14,123 nucleotides of DNA from an uncultured Faecalibacterium sp. (GCA_934561485.1 CAKTGS010000050.1:1-14123); one strand, 5' to 3'; shown: positions 1 to 7,626, counted from the first letter of the stretch. Numbers and translations: made by a program. The notes: generated by a model from the letters alone, not told the origin.

Positions 1-845
1 AGCTTCAGGGCCTCGAAGATCTCGGGGTTGGGGTAGGAGCAGGTGGTGAAGTAGCCGTTGGGGTACTCCTGCTCGGGTACAATGGTAATGTCGGTAATGC
101 CCATGTCGTTCAGCACATGGGTCACCGGCACCAAGCCGGAACCGTTCAGCGGGCTGTACACCAGCTTCAGGCCGGCCGTCTTGCACAGGCCCGGGCGCAC
201 CTGGCGTGCCTCAATGGCATCGTACAGGGCCTTTTTGCAGTCATCGCCCACAAAGCGGATCAGGCCCTGCTCCACGCCCTCGGCAAACGAGATGTACTTT
301 GCACCGGTGAGCACATCGGTTTTCTGGATCTCATCGTACACAATGGCAGCGGCGTCATCGGTCATCTGGCAGCCGTCCGGGCCGTAGGCCTTGTAGCCGT
401 TGTACTTGGCCGGGTTGTGAGAAGCGGTAACCATGATACCGGCGTTGCACTGATAGTAACGGGTGGCAAAGCTCAGAGCCGGCACGGGCATCAATGCATC
501 GTAAATGCGGACCTTAATGCCGTTGGCAGCCAGAACACCGGCGGCCGTCTTGGCAAAAATATCGCTCTTCAGGCGGCTGTCGTAGCTGATGGCAACGGTC
601 TGGCTGCCGCCCTGGGTCTTGACCCAGTTGGCCAGGCCCTGGGTTGCCTGACGCACAACATAAACGTTCATGCGGTTGGTGCCTGCGCCCAGAACGCCGC
701 GCAGACCGGCGGTGCCAAACTTCAGCGCCACTGCAAAGCGGTCCTTGATCTCATCATCATTTCCCTCGATCTTTGCCAGTTCCGGCTTCAGATCGGCATC
801 GTCCAGATCTGCAGCCAGCCAGCGCTTATATTCATCCAAATACAT
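1..845 (-). CDS. Phospho-sugar mutase (phosphoglucomutase/phosphomannomutase family), C-terminus cut by window edge
   Basis: Alpha-D-phosphohexomutase family enzyme, which interconverts sugar-1-phosphate and sugar-6-phosphate in the cytoplasm through a phosphoserine. The first 281 residues are visible. The catalytic serine motif TASHNP is at residues 140-145 (Ser142), preceded by the family's FGTAGLRG segment (43-50), which normally binds the phosphate end, and followed by NGYKAYGPDGCQ. Firmicutes members with this N-terminal 40-residue lead (MYLDEYKRWL...) usually run to about 565-580 residues, so roughly half lies off the left edge. The metal-binding DGDxDR loop and the sugar-specificity loop are not visible, so glucose versus mannose (or pentose) cannot be decided. 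Start ATG at 845-843 is preceded by a GGTAAGGTG ribosome site. It has its own promoter at 912-940. Family assignment is certain, substrate is not. Confidence 0.93.
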   Translation of the reverse strand, partial: MYLDEYKRWLAADLDDADLKPELAKIEGNDDEIKDRFAVALKFGTAGLRGVLGAGTNRMNVYVVRQATQGLANWVKTQGGSQTVAISYDSRLKSDIFAKTAAGVLAANGIKVRIYDALMPVPALSFATRYYQCNAGIMVTASHNPAKYNGYKAYGPDGCQMTDDAAAIVYDEIQKTDVLTGAKYISFAEGVEQGLIRFVGDDCKKALYDAIEARQVRPGLCKTAGLKLVYSPLNGSGLVPVTHVLNDMGITDITIVPEQEYPNGYFTTCSYPNPEIFEALK

Positions 846-911
846 CTTGCACACCTTACCTTTTGTAAATTTTTCCGCAAAAAAAGAAATTGGTTTGATA
901 AACCTATTTAT

Positions 912-940
912 AATATAAACTCTTGTGTCCAACGTGTCAA
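912..940 (-). promoter_or_regulatory. Sigma-A promoter of the phospho-sugar mutase gene
   Basis: On the minus strand the -35 box is TTGACA (940-935, perfect), the spacer is 17 bp, and the -10 box is TATATT (917-912, 5 of 6). It lies about 70 bp upstream of the start codon in an AT-rich patch. It is placed beyond the stop of the small minus-strand gene, so the mutase can be transcribed independently. Confidence 0.8.
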
Positions 941-974
941 TTGCGTAATCTGCACCAAGATTTTCCGGCAAAAA

Positions 975-1328
975 TCAGCAAATGCCACAAAAGGCAACGT
1001 TTTTTCCGGCCATCCCCTGCATAACATCCGCATCTTCGTCCTCTTCCAGCCGCTGGTAGGGCTGGCGGGCATCGTCCAGCACATCCAGCCACTGTTCCAG
1101 TCCGATGCTGTTTTCGCACAGGTAGCGCAGCAGCTGCATCACCCGGGCAAAGCTGCCCGGCGGGGTCAGCACCCTGCTGCGGCGCACAAAGCCTCCCTGT
1201 TCCCAGCGCACCTCCGCCAGCACCCCCTGCGGCACGGTTGCCGCACAATAAAGCAGCGTGTGTGCACGCTGCAGCCCCTCCAGCTCCGAATAAATGCGAA
1301 TGTACCGACAATATTCTTTTCCTGTCAT
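975..1328 (-). CDS. Hypothetical small protein, 117 aa
   Basis: A 117-residue acidic cytoplasmic protein of unknown function, beginning MTGKEYCRYIRIYSEL and ending in an Asp/Glu-rich stretch and GKNVAFCGIC. I chose the ATG at 1328-1326 and not the one 33 bases upstream because AAAGGAG sits 9 bases before it, inside the longer reading. No signal peptide, membrane segment or known catalytic motif is visible. Its layout (a short beta-like segment HTLLYCAATVPQGVLAEVRW, then helix-like VMQLLRYLCENSIGLEQWLDVLDD) resembles, from memory only, small Firmicutes DUF6514-type proteins; treat this as a weak suggestion. It lies between the mutase gene and comM. No convincing terminator follows it, so it might be co-transcribed with the mutase. 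Confidence 0.6.
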   Translation of the reverse strand: MTGKEYCRYIRIYSELEGLQRAHTLLYCAATVPQGVLAEVRWEQGGFVRRSRVLTPPGSFARVMQLLRYLCENSIGLEQWLDVLDDARQPYQRLEEDEDADVMQGMAGKNVAFCGIC

Positions 1329-1354
1329 GCTCTCTTGCTCTCCTTTCCGCTGCA

Positions 1355-1383
1355 TTGACATCTTTCCTGCCCTCCACTATAAT
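1355..1383 (+). promoter_or_regulatory. Perfect-consensus sigma-A promoter of the comM/yifB-like gene
   Basis: TTGACA (1355-1360), 17-bp spacer, TATAAT (1378-1383): 12 of 12 consensus bases at optimal spacing. Transcription would begin near 1390, giving a leader of about 100 nt before the ATG at 1492. The leader holds a 10-bp palindrome GGAATATTCC (1417-1426) and a small CTGCG/CGCAG hairpin (1460-1464 with 1471-1475) just before the ribosome site AGAGGAG (1481-1487). The promoter lies only 27 bp from the divergent small gene's start codon. Confidence 0.85.
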
Positions 1384-1491
1384 GGACATAAGCAAAAAAT
1401 GCTGTCGAAGGATGGCGGAATATTCCATCATTTTCCATTTTTGAGAAAAACAAGCGTGCCTGCGCGGGGACGCAGAGCAGAGAGGAGCACC

Positions 1492-3030
1492 ATGTATTCG
1501 GTTACCAAGAGCTTTGGTCTGCGCGGCCTGAGCGGCTTTGCCGTGGCGGTGGAAGCCGATGTTTCGGGCGGGCTGCCGGCCTTTTCCATTGTAGGCCTGC
1601 CGGATTCTGCCGTGCGGGAAAGTGCCGACCGCGTGCGCGCCGCCATCAAGAACCTGGGGTTCAAGTTCCCGGACCGGCGCATTACGGTCAACCTGGCCCC
1701 TGCCGATGTGCGCAAAACCGGCCCGGTATATGACCTGCCTCTGCTGCTGGCGGTGCTGATGTCCAGCGGCCAGCTGGAAGATGTGCCGGCAGACGCCGCC
1801 TTTCTGGGCGAGCTGGCGCTGGACGGCACCCTGCGGCCGGTGTCCGGTGTGCTGCCCATGGCGCTGGCCGCTGCCGAAAACGGCATCCACGCGCTGTATG
1901 TTCCGGCCGAAAATGCCGCCGAGGCAGCCGAAGCCTGCGCTGAGGGCATGGCCGTCTACCCGGCCCATACCGCGCGGGAGGTGGTGGATGCCCTGCGGGG
2001 TGTGCGGCCCCTGTCCCCTGCGGCTGCTGTGCCTTTTGACCCCGCCGATGCCTGGAACCAGGTGCCGGATTTTGCAGACGTCATGGGCCAGTCGCTGGCG
2101 CGGCGCGCCATGGTGATCGCAGCCGCAGGCGGGCACAATGTGCTGCTGATGGGTGCACCGGGCACTGGCAAATCCATGCTGGCCAAACGCCTGCCGGGCA
2201 TTCTGCCGCCCCTCACCCGGGAAGAGGCCGTGGAGACCACCAAGATCTACTCCATTGCCGGACAGCTGCCCCAGGGGCGCGGGCTGATCGCGGCACGGCC
2301 CTTCCGCAGCCCGCACCACTCCGCCAGTGCAGCGGCTCTGGCCGGCGGCGGCACCCAGTTCCGGCCCGGCGAGTGCAGCCTGGCCAACTGCGGCGTGCTG
2401 TTCCTGGACGAGCTGCCGGAATTCTCCCGCGAGAGTCTGGAAGTGCTGCGCCAGCCTTTGGAGGATGGGCAGATCACCGTGAGCCGGGCCGCAGGCAGCG
2501 CCACCTACCCCAGCCGGTTCCAGCTGGTGGCCGCCATGAATCCCTGCAAATGCGGCTACTACGGCCACCCTACCCGGCCCTGCACCTGTTCTCCCAGCGC
2601 GGTGCGGCAGTACCGCAGCCGGGTGTCCGGCCCGCTGCTGGACCGCATCGACCTGTGCGTAGAAATGGACCCCATCGCCTTTGACGAGCTGCACACCGCC
2701 GCCCCTTCCGAAAGCAGCGCCGACCTGCGCAGGCAGGTGCTGGCAGCCCGGGCCGTGCAGGCAAAGCGCTACGCCGCCCCCGGGTTTGAGGGCGTGCGCT
2801 GCAACGCGCAGCTCACCGCCGGGCAGGTGCGGCGCATCTGCCGCATGACCCCCCGGGCCGAACAGCTGCTGCGGGCTTCCTACGACACACTGGGCCTTTC
2901 GGCCCGGGCACACGACCGCATTCTGCGAGTGGCCCGCACCGTGGCGGACCTGGCGGGAAAGTCCCTGCTGGACGAGGACGCTTTGCTGGAAGCACTGCAG
3001 TACCGGGCACAGGAAAAAGTAGAGGTATAA
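1492..3030 (+). CDS. comM: YifB/ComM family Mg-chelatase-like AAA+ ATPase
   Basis: A 512-residue cytoplasmic AAA+ protein, the usual length for YifB/ComM (about 500-510). The N-terminal 170 residues form the Lon-protease-like ChlI fold (FSIVGLPDSAVRESADRV near 31-48). The AAA+ core follows: Walker A GAPGTGKS (221-228), Walker B VLFLDE (302-307), a four-cysteine CKC...CTC knuckle (Cys352, 354, 364, 366), and the GPLLDRID arginine segment (380-387); the C-terminal Mg-chelatase helical domain runs from about 410 to 512. In naturally competent Gammaproteobacteria ComM is a hexameric helicase driving branch migration in transformation; the role in Clostridia is not established. In many Firmicutes it lies next to dprA, but here it stands alone. 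The start was set by AGAGGAG 4 bases upstream and the family N-terminus; the open frame extends further upstream without support. Confidence 0.92.
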   Translation: MYSVTKSFGLRGLSGFAVAVEADVSGGLPAFSIVGLPDSAVRESADRVRAAIKNLGFKFPDRRITVNLAPADVRKTGPVYDLPLLLAVLMSSGQLEDVPADAAFLGELALDGTLRPVSGVLPMALAAAENGIHALYVPAENAAEAAEACAEGMAVYPAHTAREVVDALRGVRPLSPAAAVPFDPADAWNQVPDFADVMGQSLARRAMVIAAAGGHNVLLMGAPGTGKSMLAKRLPGILPPLTREEAVETTKIYSIAGQLPQGRGLIAARPFRSPHHSASAAALAGGGTQFRPGECSLANCGVLFLDELPEFSRESLEVLRQPLEDGQITVSRAAGSATYPSRFQLVAAMNPCKCGYYGHPTRPCTCSPSAVRQYRSRVSGPLLDRIDLCVEMDPIAFDELHTAAPSESSADLRRQVLAARAVQAKRYAAPGFEGVRCNAQLTAGQVRRICRMTPRAEQLLRASYDTLGLSARAHDRILRVARTVADLAGKSLLDEDALLEALQYRAQEKVEV

Positions 3031-3032
3031 AA

Positions 3033-3082
3033 CCCTCTCCCTCTTTGCTTTGCAAATCCACCTCACCTTAGGGGGAGGTTTT
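3033..3082 (+). repeat. Stop-proximal hairpin repeat, copy 3, acting as comM terminator
   Basis: Begins CCCTCTC two bases after the comM stop codon. It then has a short perfect hairpin TTTGC-ttt-GCAAA and a second hairpin ACCTCACC (3060-3067) with GGGGAGGT (3072-3079, one A-G mismatch), followed by TTTT. The layout matches the copies at 3115-3160 and 6225-6276. It is oriented to terminate plus-strand transcription from comM. This is the most diverged of the three copies. Confidence 0.65.
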
Positions 3083-3114
3083 ATGTATTTGACCCTTACG
3101 CACACAAAAAAAAC

Positions 3115-3160
3115 ACTCCCTTTCGGGAGAGCCGGCATCGCATAGCGATGACTGAGAGTG
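3115..3160 (-). repeat. Stop-proximal hairpin repeat, copy 1, second terminator behind trkH
   Basis: Read on the minus strand it starts CACTCTCAGTC, has a perfect small hairpin ATCGC-tat-GCGAT, then GCCGGCTCTCCC-gaaa-GGGAG followed by eight U (3113-3106). The GAAA tetraloop and U-run make it a good intrinsic terminator for trkH read-through. It is clearly homologous to copy 2 (6225-6276): both contain GCCGGCTC and the CCC-GAAA-GGG hairpin. Confidence 0.75.
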
Positions 3161-3163
3161 AAC

Positions 3164-3229
3164 AAAAAGGCCATCTGCAGCTTTCCAAACGCTCGGCATG
3201 AGCAGGAGAGCACAGATGGCTTTTTCTTT
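3164..3229. terminator. Bidirectional terminator between comM and trkH
   Basis: GCCATCTG (3170-3177) pairs with CAGATGGC (3213-3220). The stem is extended by AAAAA on the left (3164-3168) against TTTTT on the right (3221-3225), so either strand ends the stem in a U-run. The 35-nt loop holds an inner GCTC-ggcat-GAGC hairpin (3191-3203). It lies 8 bases past the trkH stop codon and serves the two convergent genes. Confidence 0.8.
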
Positions 3230-3237
3230 TGCGTCTA

Positions 3238-4680
3238 TCAGAATCTGCGCCAGGTGTCCGGCAGGAACAGCACCAGCATGGGGAAAATCTCCAGGCGGCC
3301 TGCCAGCATATCGAAGATCAGCACCAGCTTTGCGGGGTCTGCAAAGCAGCCGAAGTTCTGCATGGGGCCTACCTTGACAAGACCCGGGCCGATGTTGTTC
3401 AGGGTAGCGGCCACGGCGGTAAAGTTCGTTACCATATCAAAGCCGTTCAGGCTGATCAGGAAGAAGGAGACCGCAAAGATAAAGATATAGGCCGCAATGA
3501 ACACATTGGTGGTGCGGATGGTCTCGTGGTTGATGAGCTTGCCGTCCATGCGGGCGGGCGCCACCACCTGCGGGTGCAGAGCGGTCTTGAGCTCCTTGAC
3601 CAGAGTCTTGCCCAGAATAAGGAAGCGGCTCACCTTGATGCCGCCGCCCGTGCTGCCGGCACAGGCACCAATGAACATGAGCATGACCAGGATCTCTTTG
3701 GAGAGGGTGGGCCACAGGTCGAAATCGCAGCTGGAAAAGCCGGTGGTGGTGATGATGGACCCTACCTGGAACGCTGCCTGCCGCAGTGCTTCGCCAAAGC
3801 TGTTGTACAGGCTGTGGATGTTCACGGTAATCACGGCAATGGCTGCCGCGATGATGACAAAGTAGCCCCGCACCTCCTCGCTGGCAGCAGCGCGGCGGAA
3901 CTTGCGCATGAGCAGCAGGAAGTAGGCGTTGAAGTTGACGCCGAACAGGATCATGAACACGGTCACGACCCACTGGATGTAGGGCGAAAAGCTGGCAAAG
4001 CTGTCGTTTTTAAAGCCAAAGCCGCCGGTGCCCGCCGTACCAAAGGCGGTGAGCAGGCTTTCAAACAGCGGCATTCCGCCAAGCAGCAGGAACACCAGTT
4101 CCAGCACCGTCAGAACAATGTAAATGCCATACAGGATCTTGGCCGTGGACTGTACCTTTGGCACCAGCTTGTCCACCTGGGGGCCGGGGCTTTCGGCCTT
4201 CATCAGGTTGACGTGGGAACCGCCGGTCAGCGGCAGCAGCGAGAGCAGAAACACCAGAACGCCCATGCCGCCGATCCAGTGGGTAAAGCTGCGCCAGAAC
4301 AGAATGCCGTTGGGCAGCCCCTCCACGGCGGGCAGGATGCTGGCGCCGGTGGTGGTAAAGCCGGAGACCGTCTCAAACAGGGCGTCCACGGGGTTCGGGA
4401 TGCAGCCGGTGAGCACAAAGGGCACCGCGCCCACCACCGAAATGACGATCCAGCTCAGGGCCGTGGCTGCAAAGCCTTCCCGCATGTAGAACACCTTGCT
4501 GCGGGGTTTGATGGCCCGGAGCGCAAAGCCAATGCCCGCACTGACTGCTGCCGTGAGCAGAAACACCGCCAGCACAGGCCACTCACCGTAAAGCAGGCTG
4601 GTGGCAGCGGGCAGCAGCAGCAGGGCACCCTCGATCATTAAAATATAGCCCAGCAGGCGGAACACGATTGCATAATTCAT
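3238..4680 (-). CDS. trkH: TrkH/KtrB-type potassium uptake channel subunit
   Basis: A 480-residue integral membrane protein forming the K+-conducting pore of the Trk/Ktr system, gated by the cytoplasmic TrkA ring. The four pseudo-repeats each carry a pore-loop filter glycine: SGFTTTG (Gly112), TGGFG (218-222), ITTTG (Gly314) and NNIGPG (428-433). The glycine-rich CAGSTGGGIKVSR segment (340-352) matches the intramembrane gate loop of the third repeat. Length is normal for TrkH (about 480). It starts 12 bases after the trkA stop, with GGAGG 6 bases before the ATG in that gap, so it is the second gene of a trkA-trkH operon. Transcription ends at the bidirectional terminator just past its stop. 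TrkH is favoured over KtrB because the partner has two RCK repeats. Confidence 0.95.
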   Translation of the reverse strand: MNYAIVFRLLGYILMIEGALLLLPAATSLLYGEWPVLAVFLLTAAVSAGIGFALRAIKPRSKVFYMREGFAATALSWIVISVVGAVPFVLTGCIPNPVDALFETVSGFTTTGASILPAVEGLPNGILFWRSFTHWIGGMGVLVFLLSLLPLTGGSHVNLMKAESPGPQVDKLVPKVQSTAKILYGIYIVLTVLELVFLLLGGMPLFESLLTAFGTAGTGGFGFKNDSFASFSPYIQWVVTVFMILFGVNFNAYFLLLMRKFRRAAASEEVRGYFVIIAAAIAVITVNIHSLYNSFGEALRQAAFQVGSIITTTGFSSCDFDLWPTLSKEILVMLMFIGACAGSTGGGIKVSRFLILGKTLVKELKTALHPQVVAPARMDGKLINHETIRTTNVFIAAYIFIFAVSFFLISLNGFDMVTNFTAVAATLNNIGPGLVKVGPMQNFGCFADPAKLVLIFDMLAGRLEIFPMLVLFLPDTWRRF

Positions 4681-4692
4681 AGCCCGCCTCCG

Positions 4693-6051
4693 TCAGCTCT
4701 CCACAATGTCCCGCAGGTCGTGCAGGCCATGTTCCAGCGTGACCACGATCACGTTGTCGCCCACCTGGATCTGGTCACCGCCGCGGGGGATCAGGATGCG
4801 GTCGCCGCGGGTGATGCAGCACAGCAGCAGGTTCTTTTTCAGGTGCAGCTGGCTCAGGGGCACACCGGTGGCGGCGCTTTCCTCGTGCACCGTAAATTCC
4901 AGCGCTTCCACGCGGTCATCCAGAATGCGGTACAGGGTCTTGATGTTGCTGCCCGCCTCGTTTTGCAGGGCGCGGACGTACTGTACGATGTAGTCACAGG
5001 TCATGTACTTGGGGTAGACCACGCTGCCCAGATCCAGCCCGGCCAGAATATCGTCAAATTCCAGACGGTTGACCTTGGTCACCAGCTTGCCCTGCGAGTG
5101 CTTTTTAGCAAACAGGGTCAGCAGCACGTTTTCTTCGTCGATGTTGGTCAGCGCCACAAAGGCCTCGGTGGATTCCAGACCCTCGGAAAGCAGAAACTCG
5201 CGGTTGGAGCCGTCCTCGTTCAGGATCTGGGCACCGGGCAGCTGCTCGGCAAGCTCTACGCAGCGGGCTGCGTCCCGCTCCACAATGCGCACCCGCACAT
5301 GGTTTTCCAGCAGTTCCTGGCTCAGGTAGAACGCAATGGCACCGCCGCCCACGATCAGGGCGTTGCGCACCGGCCGCACCGGCATGTGGATGCGCTGGAA
5401 GAACTCGTGGGCCTTTTCCTGGGTTGCCAGAAAGGTGACCTGGTCACCGGTCTGCAGCACAAAGTTACCGTTGGGAATGATCACCCCGCCGTCCCGCTCC
5501 ACGGCGCACACCAGAATATCGCTCTTGAGCCGGGTGGGAATTTCGCGGATGGCCACACCGTCCAGCCCCTGCGCTGCCGTCAGAGCAAACTTGATCAGCC
5601 GCACACGGCCGCCGGCAAAGGTGTCGATCTTGCTGGCACCGGGGAACCGCAGCAGATGAGAGATCTCTTTGGCTGCCGCCATTTCGGGGTTGATGATGGC
5701 CGAAATGCCGATCTGCTTTTTGATAAAATCCAGCTCGTGGCTGTAAGACGGGTTGCGCACACGGGCAATGGCGTGGCAGTGGCCCGCCTTTTTGGCAAAC
5801 ATGCAGCACAGCAGGTTCAGCTCGTCCGAACCGGTGATTGCAATGAACACGTCCGCATCTTCAATGCCCGCTTCGGCCAGTGTGGTGATGGACGAGCCAT
5901 TGCCCACAATGCCCAGCACGTCATAGCTCTCGGTCAGGTGTTCCACACGTGCCTTGTTGGTGTCCACCACAGTTACGTTGTGGCCCTCCTCGCTGAGCTG
6001 GCGTGCCAGAGCCGTACCGACCTTGCCGCCGCCCACCAGAATGATCTTCAT
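4693..6051 (-). CDS. trkA: TrkA-type potassium uptake regulatory protein, two RCK repeats
   Basis: A 452-residue cytoplasmic regulator that forms a ring under the TrkH pore and gates it in response to nucleotides. It has the full duplicated layout. RCK_N 1 is a Rossmann fold (IILVGGGKVGTALA, 3-16, with acidic Asp30 at the end of the second strand, typical of NAD(H) binding). RCK_C 1 is at about 140-222. RCK_N 2 (ALIVGGGAIAFYLS, 231-244, Glu258 at the equivalent place) and RCK_C 2 (about 370-450, ending GDNVIVVTLE) follow. Start ATG 6051-6049 was chosen for AAAGGA 6 bases upstream and because the Rossmann strand begins right after it; the open frame runs 29 codons further without a ribosome site. 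First gene of the trkA-trkH operon, driven by the promoter at 6106-6134. Confidence 0.95.
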   Translation of the reverse strand: MKIILVGGGKVGTALARQLSEEGHNVTVVDTNKARVEHLTESYDVLGIVGNGSSITTLAEAGIEDADVFIAITGSDELNLLCCMFAKKAGHCHAIARVRNPSYSHELDFIKKQIGISAIINPEMAAAKEISHLLRFPGASKIDTFAGGRVRLIKFALTAAQGLDGVAIREIPTRLKSDILVCAVERDGGVIIPNGNFVLQTGDQVTFLATQEKAHEFFQRIHMPVRPVRNALIVGGGAIAFYLSQELLENHVRVRIVERDAARCVELAEQLPGAQILNEDGSNREFLLSEGLESTEAFVALTNIDEENVLLTLFAKKHSQGKLVTKVNRLEFDDILAGLDLGSVVYPKYMTCDYIVQYVRALQNEAGSNIKTLYRILDDRVEALEFTVHEESAATGVPLSQLHLKKNLLLCCITRGDRILIPRGGDQIQVGDNVIVVTLEHGLHDLRDIVES

Positions 6052-6105
6052 AACAAGTCCTTTCTCTTTCCGTGTTCCTCGCCCGGAACAACGCGAATAC
6101 AGCAC

Positions 6106-6134
6106 AGTATAGCACATCCCGGCACAAAGGTCTA
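6106..6134 (-). promoter_or_regulatory. Promoter of the trkA-trkH operon
   Basis: Minus strand: -35 TAGACC (6134-6129, 4 of 6), 17-bp spacer, extended -10 TGC-TATACT (-10 hexamer 6111-6106). The same string TGCTATACTG occurs in the pdp promoter. It gives a leader of about 50 nt. Confidence 0.65.
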
Positions 6135-6224
6135 CCATTTATCCTTCAAATACGGAAAAATGCTCAAATCTCTGCCATTTTTCAGACAAAGCACCTTTTT
6201 CTGTCGGGCAGCAGGCTGCAAAAA

Positions 6225-6276
6225 ACTCCCCCTTTCGGGGGAGCCGGCTGCAAACGCAGTGCGCAGACCGAGAGGG
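6225..6276 (-). repeat. Stop-proximal hairpin repeat, copy 2, acting as pdp terminator
   Basis: On the minus strand CCCTCTCGGTC begins immediately after the pdp stop codon (TGA at 6279-6277). A small CTGC-gttt-GCAG hairpin follows, then GCCGG and a perfect stem CTCCCCC-gaaa-GGGGGAG (6243-6237 with 6232-6226) followed by six U (6225-6220). It is a textbook intrinsic terminator with a GNRA-type tetraloop, and it is homologous to the copy at 3115-3160. Confidence 0.85.
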
Positions 6277-7596
6277 TCAGTACCGCTCCACGCCGTCTTT
6301 GGTCACCAGGGCGTACACCAGCGGGGCTTCCTCCGGCCTTTCTGCGCCGTACACAAGGCCGCTGCGGTACTCGGCGGCAGCGGCTTCAAACTTGTCTGCC
6401 GCACCATAGAAGGTAGCCAGGCTCTCACCCTTGTGCACATAGTCGCCGCGCTTTTTGTGCAGGGTAATGCCGGCAGCAAAATCCAGCGGATCGCCTTTTT
6501 TCTGGCGTCCGGCCCCCAGCAGCACACTGGCGGAACCGATCTTCTCGGCATCATTGGCCACAATGTACCCATCCTGCTCAGCCAGCAGCTCATAGCTTGC
6601 GGCGGGCTTTTCAAACAGGCTGTAGTCGTCCAGCACGCGGGTGTCGCCGCCCTGGGCTGCAAACATCTCCTTGCACTTGGCAAAGGCCGAGCCATCTGCG
6701 ATCACGGCCTGCGCCATGGCACGGCACTGGGCGGGGGTGCCCTTGTCGGCCAGCACCAGCATGTTTGCCGCCAGCTGCAGGCACACTTCCGTCAGGTCGG
6801 CAGGGCCTTTTCCCTTGAGCACGTCCATGCTCTCCATCACTTCCAGGCTGTTGCCGATGTTGTGGCCCAGCGGGGTGTCCATATCGGTGATCATGGCGGC
6901 CACACGGCGGCCATGGTGGGTGCCAATGGACACCATGAGCTTGGCCAGCTCAATGCTCTGCTCCACGGTTTTCATAAAAGCGCCGGTGCCGGTGGTCACA
7001 TCCAGCAGAATGGCATCCGAGCCGGAGGCCAGCTTTTTGGACATGATGCTGGACGCAATGAGCGGAATGCAGCTGACCGTAGCCGTCACGTCCCGCAGAG
7101 CGTACATCTTTTTATCCGCAATGGCAATGCCCTCGCTCTGGCCGATGACCGACAGCCCGATCTTGTTGACCTGCGCAAAGAACTCTTCCTGCGAGAGGGC
7201 GGTTTTGGTGCCGGGCACACTCTCCATCTTGTCGATGGTGCCGCCGGTGTGGCCCAGGCCCCGGCCGCTCATTTTGGCAATTTTCACCCCGCAGGCCGCC
7301 ACGATGGGGGCGATGACCAGGGTGGTCTTATCGCCCACGCCGCCGGTGGAGTGCTTGTCCACCTTGATGCCCGGAATGGACGAAAGATCCACCATGACGC
7401 CGCTGTGCGCCATCACATCGGTCAGTTCGGCGGTCTCTTCATCGGTCATGCCGCGCAGATAAACAGCCATCATCCAGGCTGCCATCTGATAATCGGTCAC
7501 ATCACCGGCCACATAGCCGTTGACGATGGTTTCCAGTTCTTCGCGGCTGTGGGTGCCGCCATCGCGCTTTTTGGCGATCAGATCATAAATGCGCAT
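6277..7596 (-). CDS. pdp: Pyrimidine-nucleoside phosphorylase
   Basis: A 439-residue cytoplasmic homodimeric family enzyme. It splits uridine, thymidine and deoxyuridine with phosphate into base and (deoxy)ribose-1-phosphate. The family signature KHSTGGVGD is at 81-89. Residues at the positions known to bind phosphate (Lys81, Ser83, Ser110, Thr120) and the pyrimidine ring (Arg168, Ser183, Lys187) in Firmicutes PyNP are all present, so it should be active. Length equals that of the Bacillus enzyme (about 433). The Firmicutes enzyme accepts uridine and thymidine, so pdp is preferred over deoA. ATG at 7596-7594 is preceded by AGGAG 9 bases away. Monocistronic: own promoter (7627-7665) and repeat-type terminator at its stop. 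It sits directly downstream of the nucleoside ABC operon, and its uridine substrate is also the Cdd product. Confidence 0.94.
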   Translation of the reverse strand: MRIYDLIAKKRDGGTHSREELETIVNGYVAGDVTDYQMAAWMMAVYLRGMTDEETAELTDVMAHSGVMVDLSSIPGIKVDKHSTGGVGDKTTLVIAPIVAACGVKIAKMSGRGLGHTGGTIDKMESVPGTKTALSQEEFFAQVNKIGLSVIGQSEGIAIADKKMYALRDVTATVSCIPLIASSIMSKKLASGSDAILLDVTTGTGAFMKTVEQSIELAKLMVSIGTHHGRRVAAMITDMDTPLGHNIGNSLEVMESMDVLKGKGPADLTEVCLQLAANMLVLADKGTPAQCRAMAQAVIADGSAFAKCKEMFAAQGGDTRVLDDYSLFEKPAASYELLAEQDGYIVANDAEKIGSASVLLGAGRQKKGDPLDFAAGITLHKKRGDYVHKGESLATFYGAADKFEAAAAEYRSGLVYGAERPEEAPLVYALVTKDGVERY

Positions 7597-7626
7597 AACT
7601 TCACGCTCCTGTCGAAATGGTATGAC

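Noticed and set aside
1..845. Phospho-sugar mutase acting as the missing phosphopentomutase of the nucleoside pathway
   Set aside because: The specificity loop is outside the window, the gene lies 5 kb from pdp across comM and trkAH, and bacterial phosphopentomutases are usually of the unrelated DeoB type. Only speculation.
6885..6925. GGCGGCCA direct repeat and partial inverted repeat inside pdp
   Set aside because: Short, GC-rich, and explained by adjacent Gly/Arg/Ala/Met codons. No regulatory setting.
3238..7596. Functional link between potassium uptake (trkA-trkH) and pyrimidine-nucleoside phosphorylase, since the Geobacillus enzyme binds K+
   Set aside because: A terminator repeat and a separate promoter lie between pdp and trkA. 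Adjacency alone does not support a link.
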